Position numbers and translations under genes: made by a program. DNA of 64,000 nt, taken from Streptococcus suis 10581 (GTDB lineage Bacteria; Bacillota; Bacilli; Lactobacillales; Streptococcaceae). The notes under the pieces were generated by a model, which did not search any database, was not told where the DNA came from, and was given only the letters and a program-made list of their open reading frames with translations. Of this stretch, positions 26,938-34,771 are shown piece after piece; position 1 is the stretch's first letter; the number at the start of each line of letters is the position of its first letter. The stretch lies in the NCBI GenBank assembly GCA_000440235.1, contig ALKQ01000004.1, positions 1 to 64,000 of the forward strand, written 5' to 3'.

Positions 26938-28362
26938 ATGAAGGCGTATAATAATTATATTAACGGTTCTTGGGTTGGATCAGAAAAATCAATCGCGATT
27001 CACTCACCGATTAATCAAGAAAAACTTGGTACAGTACCTGCTATGTCAAAAGAAGAAGTTGATCAGGCAATGGAAGCTGCTAGAAAGGCATTACCTGCTT
27101 GGCGTGCCTTGTCAGCATTTGAACGTGCTCAATATTTGCACAAAGCTGCCAATATTTTGGAAGAGCGTAAGGATGCTATTGGTGAAATTTTAGCAAAAGA
27201 AGTTTCGAAAGGGATCAAGGCTTCCATCGGTGAAGTGGATCGTTCTGCCCACCTCATTCGTTTTGCTGCTGAAGAAGGCTTGCGTGTTTATGGTTCATCA
27301 TTAGAGGGTGGAACCTACGAGCCAACTGCAAAGTCAAAAGTTTCCTTGGTTCGCAGAGAGCCGGTTGGTATTGTTTTGGCGATTGCGCCTTATAACTATC
27401 CTGTCAATTTGTCTGCTTCGAAGATTGCTCCGGCTCTAATCGGAGGAAACGTGGTTATGTTTAAGCCACCTACACAGGGTTCGATTTCTGGGCTTTTGTT
27501 GGCTGAAGCCTTTGCCGATGCAGGAATCCCAGCGGGTGTCTTTAATACCATTACTGGTCGCGGTTCAGAAATTGGTGACTACATCATCGAACACCCAGAA
27601 GTAAACTTCATTAACTTTACGGGTTCAACGCCAATTGGTCAAAAAGTCGGTAAATTAGCAGGCATTCGTCCAATCATGCTTGAATTGGGTGGTAAGGATG
27701 CAGCAGTTGTTATGGAAGATGCGGATTTGGACCACGCTGCAAAAGAAATTGTAAGTGGTGCCTACAGCTATTCAGGACAACGTTGTACGGCTATTAAGCG
27801 TGTTCTAGTTATGGATTCTGTAGCTGATGAATTGGCTGCGAAGTTGAAAGCAGAAGTTGAGAAATTGACTGTCGGTGATCCATTTGAGAACAAGGACATT
27901 ACACCAGTCATTGACGAGCAATCAGCAGAATTTATTGAAGGCCTAGTTCGAGATGCACAGGCTAAAGGTGCAACGGAATTGACACCATATAAACGTGAGA
28001 AAAACTTGATTTGGCCAACCCTTCTTGACCATGTTACACCAGATATGGAAATTGCTTGGGAAGAACCGTTTGGACCAGTTCTTCCAATTATTCGTGTTTC
28101 ATCATTGGATGAAATGTTGGAATTGTGTAACCAGTCTGAGTATGGTCTTCAATCTTCTATCTTTACAAGCAACTATCCATTTGCTTTTGATTTTGCTTCT
28201 AAATTAGAAGTTGGTACGGTTCATATCAATGCCAAAACCCAACGTGGTCCAGATAACTTCCCGTTCTTGGGGGTCAAGGGTTCAGGAGCAGGTGTTCAAG
28301 GTATCCGTTACAGTATCGAAGCGATGACGAAAGTGAAGTCAGTGGTATTTGACGTTCAATAA
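26938..28362 (+). CDS. gapN: NADP-dependent non-phosphorylating glyceraldehyde-3-phosphate dehydrogenase
   Basis: A 474-aa aldehyde dehydrogenase closely resembling streptococcal GapN along its length (e.g. RREPVGIVLAIAPYNYPVNL, FKPPTQGSISGLLLAEAF, NAKTQRGPDNFPFLGVKGSG). Catalytic Glu249 (LELGGKD) and Cys283 (GQRCTA) correspond to E250 and C284 of S. mutans GapN. It oxidises glyceraldehyde 3-phosphate directly to 3-phosphoglycerate with NADPH formation, bypassing ATP yield, and is a main NADPH source in streptococci. The ATG at 26938 has a strong SD AAAGGAGG; the upstream in-frame extension to 26881 covers the promoter. Confidence 0.95.
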   Translation: MKAYNNYINGSWVGSEKSIAIHSPINQEKLGTVPAMSKEEVDQAMEAARKALPAWRALSAFERAQYLHKAANILEERKDAIGEILAKEVSKGIKASIGEVDRSAHLIRFAAEEGLRVYGSSLEGGTYEPTAKSKVSLVRREPVGIVLAIAPYNYPVNLSASKIAPALIGGNVVMFKPPTQGSISGLLLAEAFADAGIPAGVFNTITGRGSEIGDYIIEHPEVNFINFTGSTPIGQKVGKLAGIRPIMLELGGKDAAVVMEDADLDHAAKEIVSGAYSYSGQRCTAIKRVLVMDSVADELAAKLKAEVEKLTVGDPFENKDITPVIDEQSAEFIEGLVRDAQAKGATELTPYKREKNLIWPTLLDHVTPDMEIAWEEPFGPVLPIIRVSSLDEMLELCNQSEYGLQSSIFTSNYPFAFDFASKLEVGTVHINAKTQRGPDNFPFLGVKGSGAGVQGIRYSIEAMTKVKSVVFDVQ

Positions 28363-28370
28363 AATAATAA

Positions 28371-28487
28371 GGGAGTGGGACAAAAATCGGTAACCCGCAG
28401 GGTTCGATGAGTCGTTAGCCCACTCAACCACTGCGTCAAGTTTATCTATTGAAAAAAACTAAGGAGGCCAGGACTTTTGTCCCAGCC
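28371..28487. repeat. Intergenic repeat with TGGGACAAAA inverted ends
   Basis: The left end GAGTGGGACAAAAATC (28373-28388) and right end GACTTTTGTCCCAGCC (28472-28487) are inverted copies. Between them lie a perfect hairpin AACCC-GCA-GGGTT (28392-28404) and CAACCACTGCG (28425-28435), which also occurs at 15377. A T-run follows, so it can also terminate gapN. TGGGACAAAA-ended repeats are, from general knowledge, common in streptococcal intergenic regions. Confidence 0.7.
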
Positions 28488-28522
28488 TTTTTTTCTTATA
28501 TACAGGCAACCATTCATTCACG

Positions 28523-28555
28523 AAAAAAGTTCTAACCTCAAAATGAGATTAGAAC
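28523..28555 (-). terminator. Terminator of the DUF1846 gene
   Basis: On the minus strand, GTTCTAATCTC / GAGGTTAGAAC (one mismatch) with a 5-nt loop, followed by TTTTTT. Confidence 0.8.
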
Positions 28556-28564
28556 AGGATTTGG

Positions 28565-30052
28565 TTATTTAGCTTGATAAAACTTATTGTGTTGGTAGAT
28601 AGGGTCAAAGGTAAGATTGATGCCTAATTTACGAAGGACACTCTTGTCTTCATCGGATAGGATAACGGTTGAGTGGGCTTCGCTACCATTTAATTGGCCT
28701 AATTCTTTCATGGCACGTGTAGCAAGAGGGCTATCTTGTGCAGTGATGGCAAGGGCGTTAAGAATCTCACTTGCATCGAGTCGTGTATTGGTCTTATCCA
28801 GATAATCTGCCTTCAATTCCTGGATTGGACGGATGTAGTTTGGTTCGATGAGAAGTATTTCATCATCGATGTTAGCAATTTGCTTGATAGCATTGAGAAG
28901 GACAGTTGCAGTTGGTTTGAGGAGGTCAGATGTCTTACCTGTTACAATCTCTCCAGTTGGCAACTGAATAGCAAGGGCAGGGCTAGTTGTCAGCTCTGCT
29001 TTTTCGCGCGCAGCGATAACAACCTTACGATCTTCTGATGTCACACCGACTTCATTCATGAGGAGTTCAATCTTTTTAACTGCTTGCTCGCTCACCCGCT
29101 CTGCCTTGAAATCAACCAAGGTTTGGTAGTAGCGACGGATGATTTCTTGCTTGGAAGCCTCAATAGCAGCTTCTTCATCAACGATGGAATAGCCCACCAT
29201 GTTAACGCCCATGTCTGTCGGTGAGGCGTATGGTGATTTGTTCAAAATACGTTCAAAGGTACGGTTGAGGACTGGGAAGACCTCGATGTCACGGTTGTAG
29301 TTGACCGCTGTTTTGCCGTAAGTTTGCAGGTGGAAGGGGTCGATCATGTTGAGGTCGTCTAGGTCGGCAGTTGCTGCTTCATAGGCCAAGTTAACGGGAT
29401 GGTGGAGTGGTAAGTTCCACACTGGGAAGGTTTCAAACTTAGCATAGCCTGATGTTACGCCATGTAGTTGGTCGTGGTAAAGTTGGGAGATACAAGTCGC
29501 CAATTTACCTGAACCAGGTCCAGGTGCGGTGACAACGACGAGATTGCGACTAGTTTCAATGTAGTCATTTTTGCCCATACCTTCTGGTGAGATGATGTGG
29601 TCAATATCAGAAGGATAGCCCTTGATTGGGTAGTGGAGATAAGACTTGATACCATGTTTTTCCAACTGCTTGCGGAAGGCGTCTGCAGCTGGTTGGTTGC
29701 GGTATTGGGTAATGACGACAGAACCAACGTAAATATCAATATCATTAAATGTATCAATCAAGCGGAAGACTTCTTGGTCATAAGAAATACCCAAGTCACC
29801 ACGTGCCTTAGAATGTTCGATGTTGCTTGCATTGATGGCGATGACGATTTCTACTTGGTCTTTTAACTCTTGGAGGAGTTTGATTTTGTTATCTGGTTCA
29901 TAGCCAGGTAAAACACGGGCTGCGTGGAAATCTTCCAACATTTTTCCACCAAATTCCATATAAAGCTTGCCTTCAAACTGAGCAATACGCTCTAAAATGT
30001 GATCACGTTGTAAATTCAAGTATTTAGTTGAATCAAATGCGATTTTTTTCAT
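28565..30052 (-). CDS. DUF1846 domain-containing protein
   Basis: A 495-aa protein covering the whole DUF1846 family length, starting [20 protein letters not shown]. Recognisable segments are [22 protein letters not shown] near the N-terminus and [23 protein letters not shown], a P-loop-like glycine-rich motif, near residue 185. The biochemical role is not established. The start at 30052 is chosen over 30070 because the ATG at 30070 is part of the SD itself (ATGGAGG). It has its own consensus promoter and a terminator-like hairpin in the 5' leader, so expression is probably conditional. Confidence 0.88.
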   Translation of the reverse strand: MKKIAFDSTKYLNLQRDHILERIAQFEGKLYMEFGGKMLEDFHAARVLPGYEPDNKIKLLQELKDQVEIVIAINASNIEHSKARGDLGISYDQEVFRLIDTFNDIDIYVGSVVITQYRNQPAADAFRKQLEKHGIKSYLHYPIKGYPSDIDHIISPEGMGKNDYIETSRNLVVVTAPGPGSGKLATCISQLYHDQLHGVTSGYAKFETFPVWNLPLHHPVNLAYEAATADLDDLNMIDPFHLQTYGKTAVNYNRDIEVFPVLNRTFERILNKSPYASPTDMGVNMVGYSIVDEEAAIEASKQEIIRRYYQTLVDFKAERVSEQAVKKIELLMNEVGVTSEDRKVVIAAREKAELTTSPALAIQLPTGEIVTGKTSDLLKPTATVLLNAIKQIANIDDEILLIEPNYIRPIQELKADYLDKTNTRLDASEILNALAITAQDSPLATRAMKELGQLNGSEAHSTVILSDEDKSVLRKLGINLTFDPIYQHNKFYQAK

Positions 30053-30094
30053 TATAAATATGTCCTCCAAATGTGTATTATTCTCTGGGAAAAC

Positions 30095-30153
30095 AAAAAA
30101 TAGCTCCCTAAAACTAGGGAGCCTTTTCTCCGACCTCTCAAAAGAGGTGCCCG
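30095..30153 (-). promoter_or_regulatory. Leader with terminator-like hairpin upstream of the DUF1846 gene (putative attenuator)
   Basis: The predicted transcript starts near 30153 and has ~100 nt before the ATG. It holds a hairpin ACCTCT-TTTG-AGAGGT (30148-30133), then GCTCCCTA/TAGGGAGC (30122-30103) followed by TATTTTTTG: a full intrinsic terminator about 50 nt before the start codon. GGAG between the two hairpins could pair with CTCC of the terminator's first arm, offering an alternative fold. It does not match any riboswitch class I can recognise. Confidence 0.6.
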
Positions 30154-30159
30154 AACAAT

Positions 30160-30188
30160 ACTATAACAAACTGTGCTAATCTTGTCAA
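30160..30188 (-). promoter_or_regulatory. DUF1846 gene promoter
   Basis: Minus strand: TTGACA (30188-30183), 17 bp, TATAGT (30165-30160), with TGT before the -10. Confidence 0.85.
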
Positions 30189-30211
30189 GAAAAAGTCAGA
30201 TAGAAGAAAAA

Positions 30212-30227
30212 TTAAACGAATGTTTAA
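30212..30227. promoter_or_regulatory. Operator copy 1, TTAAAC-GAAT-GTTTAA
   Basis: A perfect 6-4-6 palindrome, repeated at 30289-30304. It lies upstream of both divergent promoters. Probable site for the ArsR-type regulator encoded at 31603 (inference). Confidence 0.6.
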
Positions 30228-30256
30228 AAAATATTTAATTTTTATAAAATTAAGTG

Positions 30257-30284
30257 TTGACTTTATTAAAATAAAGTGTAAAAT
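30257..30284 (+). promoter_or_regulatory. Promoter of the MFS-ArsR operon
   Basis: TTGACT (30257-30262), 16 bp, TAAAAT (30279-30284). It is flanked by the two TTAAAC-N4-GTTTAA palindromes. Confidence 0.7.
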
Positions 30285-30288
30285 AATA

Positions 30289-30304
30289 TTAAACAAATGT
30301 TTAA
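30289..30304. promoter_or_regulatory. Operator copy 2, TTAAAC-AAAT-GTTTAA
   Basis: A perfect palindrome covering the predicted transcription start of the MFS gene (the symmetry extends one base further to ATTAAAC/GTTTAAT). Its centre is 77 bp from the centre of copy 1. Occupancy here would block initiation. Confidence 0.65.
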
Positions 30305-30325
30305 TTAAATTAAAAGGAGTTTATT

Positions 30326-31597
30326 ATGAAAAAATTAGTCAACAATAAATTATTTCTATCTAGCTTTGTAGCGGACTTGATTTCTAACTTTGGAGATACT
30401 CTTTACTATCTGGCTTTGATGAACTATGTTTTACTCTTACCAGATACCAAGTTTGCCTTGGCTATGATTACCGCATCTGAAACCTTGCCGATTTTGGCTG
30501 GTCTCTTTATCGGGATTTGGGCAGACAAGACCAAAAACAAATTGGATACCATTCTTGCAACTCTGGTGGTTCGTGTCGGTCTCTATGCCTTTGTTGGCTT
30601 CTTGATGGGATTTACCCCAGCCCTGTGGGTTGTGGCAGTGGTCTGCGTCATCAACTTCCTGTCTGACCTTGCTGGTCAATACGAAAACGGTCTCTATATG
30701 CCAGTCAGCTTGCGGGTTGTGGCTGCTGAAGACCGTGAAACAGCTATGGCTTTTAAAATGACTGTTAAAAATCTCTTGCAGATCGCCTTTCAAGCCAGTG
30801 GTGCCATCCTGATCGGATTTATGTCCTATCAAAACCTAGCCTTCTTCAACGCTGGGACCTTCTTGGTCAGCCTTGCGATTATGGTAGGTTTGCGTCCAGC
30901 TTTTGCCAAGTTGTTGAAAGAGAATCCTATCCAAGAAGTTGAACAAACCGAAACAGAAGCAGGACTTATCAAGGGAATTGGTCAGAGTATCAAAGATTCC
31001 TACCAAGCTGTGCAGAATATTCCTGTTCTTAAAGCGTCAATCATTACCATTGCAAGCTTGAATGCGATTTTTACTGCCCTCTCACCATTAGCAATTCTTA
31101 ATATGAAGGAGTTTTCAGACTTTGTGATTGTCAATGCGGGGACAACGGTGGCTCTGATTTCCATTCTCTTCTCAGTTGGTAGTATCTTGGGGTCAAGTAT
31201 CGGTATGGCTCTTTTCAAAAATGTTAGCTTGGTCAACCTCCTCAAGTTTTCTACTCTTATGCCTGTTTTACTTTTCTCAGGTTTCTTTCTTCACAACATC
31301 TATGTAGTATTGGCAGTAATCTTCGTAACGGCAGCGACACTGGGAATTTTCAATCCAAAAATGAGTGCTCTGGTTATGAATGAATTGCCTGAAGATAAAT
31401 TGGCGACAGTCGGTGGAGGGATTGATGCTTTCTGCCAGATTGGTATGGTAGCAGGTCAAGCCTTGGTCGCCCTTATGGTGACGGTGCTTTCTGCGACAAG
31501 TATTTCTCTCATCTTCCTCTTGCTTTCTGTGGGACTAGTAAGCTATACTATTCTTGTAGGGCGTAGGCCTAAAAATGAAGTAGTTGTTAAAGCTTAG
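30326..31597 (+). CDS. MFS transporter
   Basis: A 423-aa protein with about 12 TM segments, of the DHA3-like class (N-terminal LFLSSFVADLISNFGDTLYYLA, the cytoplasmic loop GIWADKTKNKLDT, and a QYENGLYMPVSLR segment). Such proteins export drugs or metabolites; the substrate is unknown. The SD is AAAGGAG. It is followed five bases later by an ArsR-type regulator, and its promoter is flanked by paired palindromes, fitting an efflux system induced by its substrate. Confidence 0.88.
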   Translation: MKKLVNNKLFLSSFVADLISNFGDTLYYLALMNYVLLLPDTKFALAMITASETLPILAGLFIGIWADKTKNKLDTILATLVVRVGLYAFVGFLMGFTPALWVVAVVCVINFLSDLAGQYENGLYMPVSLRVVAAEDRETAMAFKMTVKNLLQIAFQASGAILIGFMSYQNLAFFNAGTFLVSLAIMVGLRPAFAKLLKENPIQEVEQTETEAGLIKGIGQSIKDSYQAVQNIPVLKASIITIASLNAIFTALSPLAILNMKEFSDFVIVNAGTTVALISILFSVGSILGSSIGMALFKNVSLVNLLKFSTLMPVLLFSGFFLHNIYVVLAVIFVTAATLGIFNPKMSALVMNELPEDKLATVGGGIDAFCQIGMVAGQALVALMVTVLSATSISLIFLLLSVGLVSYTILVGRRPKNEVVVKA

Positions 31598-31602
31598 AAA
31601 GT

Positions 31603-32649
31603 ATGCGTATGAAATTAGATTATCGAGATTATAGAAGCGAGATTGTTGAAAAGTTCTTTATTCCCTTGATTGTCAAGGAGCGTGAGGAGCCGTTTGAGGC
31701 GGATTTGTCACAGAAGGAAAAAGACATTCTCAAAGATGCCTTGGACATTCGTGATGAAGTAGAAAACAAGCTGGCGGATTTTCGTCAGGAAGTCAATGAG
31801 GTCTTTGTTTGGGGCCATATCTTTACAATCCTGCACACCTTGTATTTCTACCTCTTGGATCAAGGACAGGATCCTAAGACAGTCGAGGAAGCTTGTCAAT
31901 TGATTTTAAAGCTGTCTCAAGAAGAAGTAGAAGATGCCATGCGAACCATGTTGGCGTCTGAAAATGACGGACATCGTGAGAAGACCCTCAGCCTCATGGA
32001 ACTGTTGGAAAAAACGGATAAAAAGCCAGCAGATAAGTGGTACTGGTCACTGGCTATTCGCAATCCTTTGGAAACAGTTCAGCGGTCTGTCCATCTCTTG
32101 GATAAGCTGATCCCAATCTATCAGCCCTATTTTGAGCTGGCAAGGGCGGAGCGTGAAAAATTTGCTCATGAATTTGACATTGAAAAACTCTATCAAGAGT
32201 CCAAGCGGTTGTCCATGACTAGCTTGGATGCTTTGAGTGTTGAAAATGCTCAATTCTTCGTTCTCAGTCCGTGGAATTATTGGTTTGCTTATTATGGCAA
32301 TGAACAATTTGACTATATGAAAGTCGCTCTTTTAGCGTCCTGTCGAATTGATCAGATTATGCTGTCAAATGACGAGCTGGATCTGGATGATTTGACGACG
32401 GCTCTTAAAGTCATCAGCGACAGCACGCGCTATCAGGTCTTGGTGGAGCTGACCAAACCCCATGCCAAGAGCAAGGACATCGCAGAGCGACTAGCTATTA
32501 CAGGAGCAGCCGTATCCTTCCACACCCAAAAGCTGATTAATGGCGACCTGCTCCTCTTTAACACAAAAGTCAAGGACGCTAAATACAGTGTCAATCGCGA
32601 CCTGCTCCAACAGGTGATTGATAAGTTGAAAGAGGATTTTGATTTGTAA
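31603..32649 (+). CDS. ArsR-type winged-helix transcriptional regulator
   Basis: A 348-aa protein, much longer than classical ArsR. The N-terminal ~250 residues form a helical domain of unknown ligand; the C-terminal ~90 residues are a winged helix (ALKVISDSTRYQVLVEL, SKDIAERLAITGAAVSFHTQKLINGDLLLF). It probably represses the MFS operon through the two palindromes upstream (inference). The start is taken at 31603; ATG at 31609 is an alternative and neither has a strong SD, so translation may be coupled to the transporter gene. Confidence 0.82.
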   Translation: MRMKLDYRDYRSEIVEKFFIPLIVKEREEPFEADLSQKEKDILKDALDIRDEVENKLADFRQEVNEVFVWGHIFTILHTLYFYLLDQGQDPKTVEEACQLILKLSQEEVEDAMRTMLASENDGHREKTLSLMELLEKTDKKPADKWYWSLAIRNPLETVQRSVHLLDKLIPIYQPYFELARAEREKFAHEFDIEKLYQESKRLSMTSLDALSVENAQFFVLSPWNYWFAYYGNEQFDYMKVALLASCRIDQIMLSNDELDLDDLTTALKVISDSTRYQVLVELTKPHAKSKDIAERLAITGAAVSFHTQKLINGDLLLFNTKVKDAKYSVNRDLLQQVIDKLKEDFDL

Positions 32650-32653
32650 AAAA

Positions 32654-32685
32654 GCCTTGTAAGTTAAGTCTTACAAGGTTCTTTT
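32654..32685 (+). terminator. Terminator of the MFS-ArsR operon
   Basis: Perfect 9-bp stem CCTTGTAAG / CTTACAAGG (32655-32663, 32670-32678), then TTCTTTT. Confidence 0.85.
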
Positions 32686-32691
32686 GTGCTT

Positions 32692-32875
32692 ATACTCAAT
32701 GAAAATCAAAATCAGACGTTGTTGACTTGATTTGATGAGTGAAAAGGTCCAGTGGATCTTTTCAGCCTGTTCCCTTGAAATATAATAAGGAACAGTGTTC
32801 TATCTGCATCTTACGGTCACGAACCAAGTTCGTCTAATTTCCGACCTCCAACAGTCTATTCCCAGACTGTTGGAG
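32692..32875. repeat. Mosaic repeat block: BOX-A-like segment plus hairpin modules
   Basis: 32692-32707 (ATACTCAATGAAAATC) resembles the start of pneumococcal boxA. GTCCAGTGGA (32747-32756) also occurs at 8459 and 34001. CTGTTCC/GGAACAG (32767-32773/32789-32795) is an inverted pair. 32820-32875 in reverse complement closely matches 15267-15325: the TCCAACAGTCT/AGACTGTTGGA-type stem, GGAGGTCGGAAAT, and GAACTTGGTTC in the same order. It ends exactly at the stop codon of the acyltransferase gene. Confidence 0.75.
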
Positions 32876-33883
32876 CTAGTCTGTTTTTGATTTTCTTTGA
32901 GTATTAATGATTAACCAGCTGAGCAGTTGGCAAGTGATGATGGTGATAAAGAAAACCAGCCAACCTTGCTGTATTTTGGTCAGGGAACTAGTTTCTAGGA
33001 AGAAAAAGCTGATTTCGACTGGGATAACATGGATAAAATAATAATAGCTGGCGTATTCTTTTAGAAATTGGAATTTTTTCTTGCGGAAGAGGTCTGTGGT
33101 TAGGGTCCAGGCGACTAGATAGGCTGTGAATGGAATCAGGCTAAATAGAAAGTTCTTGTCGTAGCCCTGATTGAGATAGATGATAGTGGCTTCAAAAGCT
33201 AAAAGGGCTATGCAGACAAGTAGTTTGGTTTTTTGTCGGTGTTGGAAAATGGGTTGATTGAGTTTGTCGGCTAGATAAAAGCCTGTCAGGACAAAAATCG
33301 GTGCGTAGAAGAGGCCGTTGCGGCTGGTGAAAAAGAAGGTTTTGTAGCTGTCAAATGCGGTCAGGAAAATCGATTCTGCCAGGTAGGAGGAGTAGGTTTC
33401 GACTGAGCCTAGGAGATAGAGAAGGCAGGCTAGACAAGCTGTGATGCGCCAGCCCCATTTATCCAAGGAAAAATGGACGAGGACTAGTCCTAGCAAGAAG
33501 GCGGGCATGTACCAGAGTTGGTAGCTGGTGCCGGTGTAGGTCAGGCCGACTAGGAGTGCGAGGGGATAGTAGGGGAGGGGGATTTCTTGGAGGTTTAAGT
33601 AGAAGAGGTAGAAGGGGAGGTAGAGGGTGGACCAGGTCAGGTATTGTTTGCTGTAGCGGATGAGGTATTGTTTGGAGAGGCTGGGGTAGTTGCGTCGGAG
33701 GAAGAAGCTAGCTGTGACCATGAAGTAGGGGACGACCATGCGGCTAAAGATTGATTTTTGGATGAAGTGGAGCTGGTCTGCTTCAAATAACCTGCGGCAA
33801 TGGAGGGCGATAACGAGAATGGCTCCGATGAACTGGATGAGGGAGAGCAGTGATGTATTGAGTGGTTTTGTTTTATTTTGCAT
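32876..33883 (-). CDS. Acyltransferase family membrane protein (Acyl_transf_3)
   Basis: A 335-aa polytopic protein with about ten TM segments. The family's features are visible: SLIQFIGAILVIALHC in TM1 (His of the catalytic region), FFLRRNY after TM2, and YQLWYMPAFLLGLVL in the central region. Such enzymes O-acetylate or acylate surface glycans or peptides; the substrate is unknown. The start at 33883 (MQNKTKPLN) is chosen because it is the first Met before TM1; the frame is open upstream to 34078 but that part is low-complexity Lys/His-rich and overlaps the rnc promoter. There is no strong SD. Single gene, divergent from rnc. Confidence 0.8.
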   Translation of the reverse strand: MQNKTKPLNTSLLSLIQFIGAILVIALHCRRLFEADQLHFIQKSIFSRMVVPYFMVTASFFLRRNYPSLSKQYLIRYSKQYLTWSTLYLPFYLFYLNLQEIPLPYYPLALLVGLTYTGTSYQLWYMPAFLLGLVLVHFSLDKWGWRITACLACLLYLLGSVETYSSYLAESIFLTAFDSYKTFFFTSRNGLFYAPIFVLTGFYLADKLNQPIFQHRQKTKLLVCIALLAFEATIIYLNQGYDKNFLFSLIPFTAYLVAWTLTTDLFRKKKFQFLKEYASYYYFIHVIPVEISFFFLETSSLTKIQQGWLVFFITIITCQLLSWLIINTQRKSKTD

Positions 33884-34015
33884 GCTAACGTTTTTCTTTT
33901 TTTTTCTTTCTTTCTTCCATTTTATCGAAATCTGATGAATATGTAAATGTTTGCAAAAAGATGTGGAGAGGTGCCGGCTGAAACTTAGTTGACAAGAGAA
34001 GTCCAGTGGAAAATA

Positions 34016-34024
34016 TGGTATAAT
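34016..34024 (+). promoter_or_regulatory. rnc operon promoter (extended -10)
   Basis: TGG-TATAAT with TATAAT at 34019-34024. TTGACA at 33989-33994 is 24 bp away, too far for a standard -35. GTCCAGTGGA (34001-34010) between them is shared with 8459 and 32747. Confidence 0.6.
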
Positions 34025-34082
34025 GTTAGGACGGAGTAAATGTAAACCATCTATTTCGTTTAAGTTAGAAAGGAGCATATAG

Positions 34083-34769
34083 ATGAAAGATTTACATGCA
34101 AAATTATTGGCTGATTTTGGGATTGATTTTTCGGATTTGAATTTATTAGAAACGGCTTTTACCCATACTTCTTATGCCAATGAGCATCGCCTTCTAAAAA
34201 TTTCACATAATGAGCGCTTGGAATTTTTAGGAGACGCTGTTCTCCAGTTGATGATTTCCAAATATCTCTATCAAAAATATCCTGATAGCCCCGAAGGTGA
34301 GATGTCCAAGTTGCGTTCGACCTTTGTACGTGAGGAGTCTTTGGCTGGTTTTTCACGTGCTTGTGGTTTTGATCGGTTTCTTCGTCTTGGTAAGGGGGAA
34401 GAGAAGTCTGGAGGGCGAAATCGCGATACTATTTTAGGAGATGCTTTCGAGGCGTTCTTAGGAGCTCTGCTATTGGACAAAGGGGAAAAGACCGTGGAGG
34501 AATTTATCCATAAGGTCATGATTCCTCGTTTAGAAAAAGGGAATTTTGAGCGCGTGACCGACTATAAGACTGCTTTGCAGGAAATTTTGCAGGTCAATGG
34601 TGAGATTGCTATTTCGTATCAAGTAATAGCTGAGTCTGGACCTGCCCATGATAAGACCTTTGAAGTGGAGGTATCTGCTGATCAGCGTGTGATTGGTCGT
34701 GGTCGTGGTCGTTCTAAGAAATTAGCTGAACAAGCCGCCGCCAAAAATGCTGTGGAGGCTAGAGGATAG
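34083..34769 (+). CDS. rnc: Ribonuclease III
   Basis: A 228-aa RNase III: endonuclease domain with the signature [15 protein letters not shown] and the second metal-binding site in [16 protein letters not shown], followed by a C-terminal dsRNA-binding domain ([27 protein letters not shown]). It processes rRNA precursors and double-stranded regions of mRNAs. The SD AAAGGAG is upstream. It heads a conserved cluster, ending 2 nt before smc. Confidence 0.97.
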   Translation: MKDLHAKLLADFGIDFSDLNLLETAFTHTSYANEHRLLKISHNERLEFLGDAVLQLMISKYLYQKYPDSPEGEMSKLRSTFVREESLAGFSRACGFDRFLRLGKGEEKSGGRNRDTILGDAFEAFLGALLLDKGEKTVEEFIHKVMIPRLEKGNFERVTDYKTALQEILQVNGEIAISYQVIAESGPAHDKTFEVEVSADQRVIGRGRGRSKKLAEQAAAKNAVEARG

Positions 34770-34771
34770 GT

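Noticed and set aside
33989..33994. TTGACA as -35 of the rnc promoter
   Set aside because: The distance to TATAAT is 24 bp, too long for a functional SigA promoter; the extended -10 alone is the better reading.
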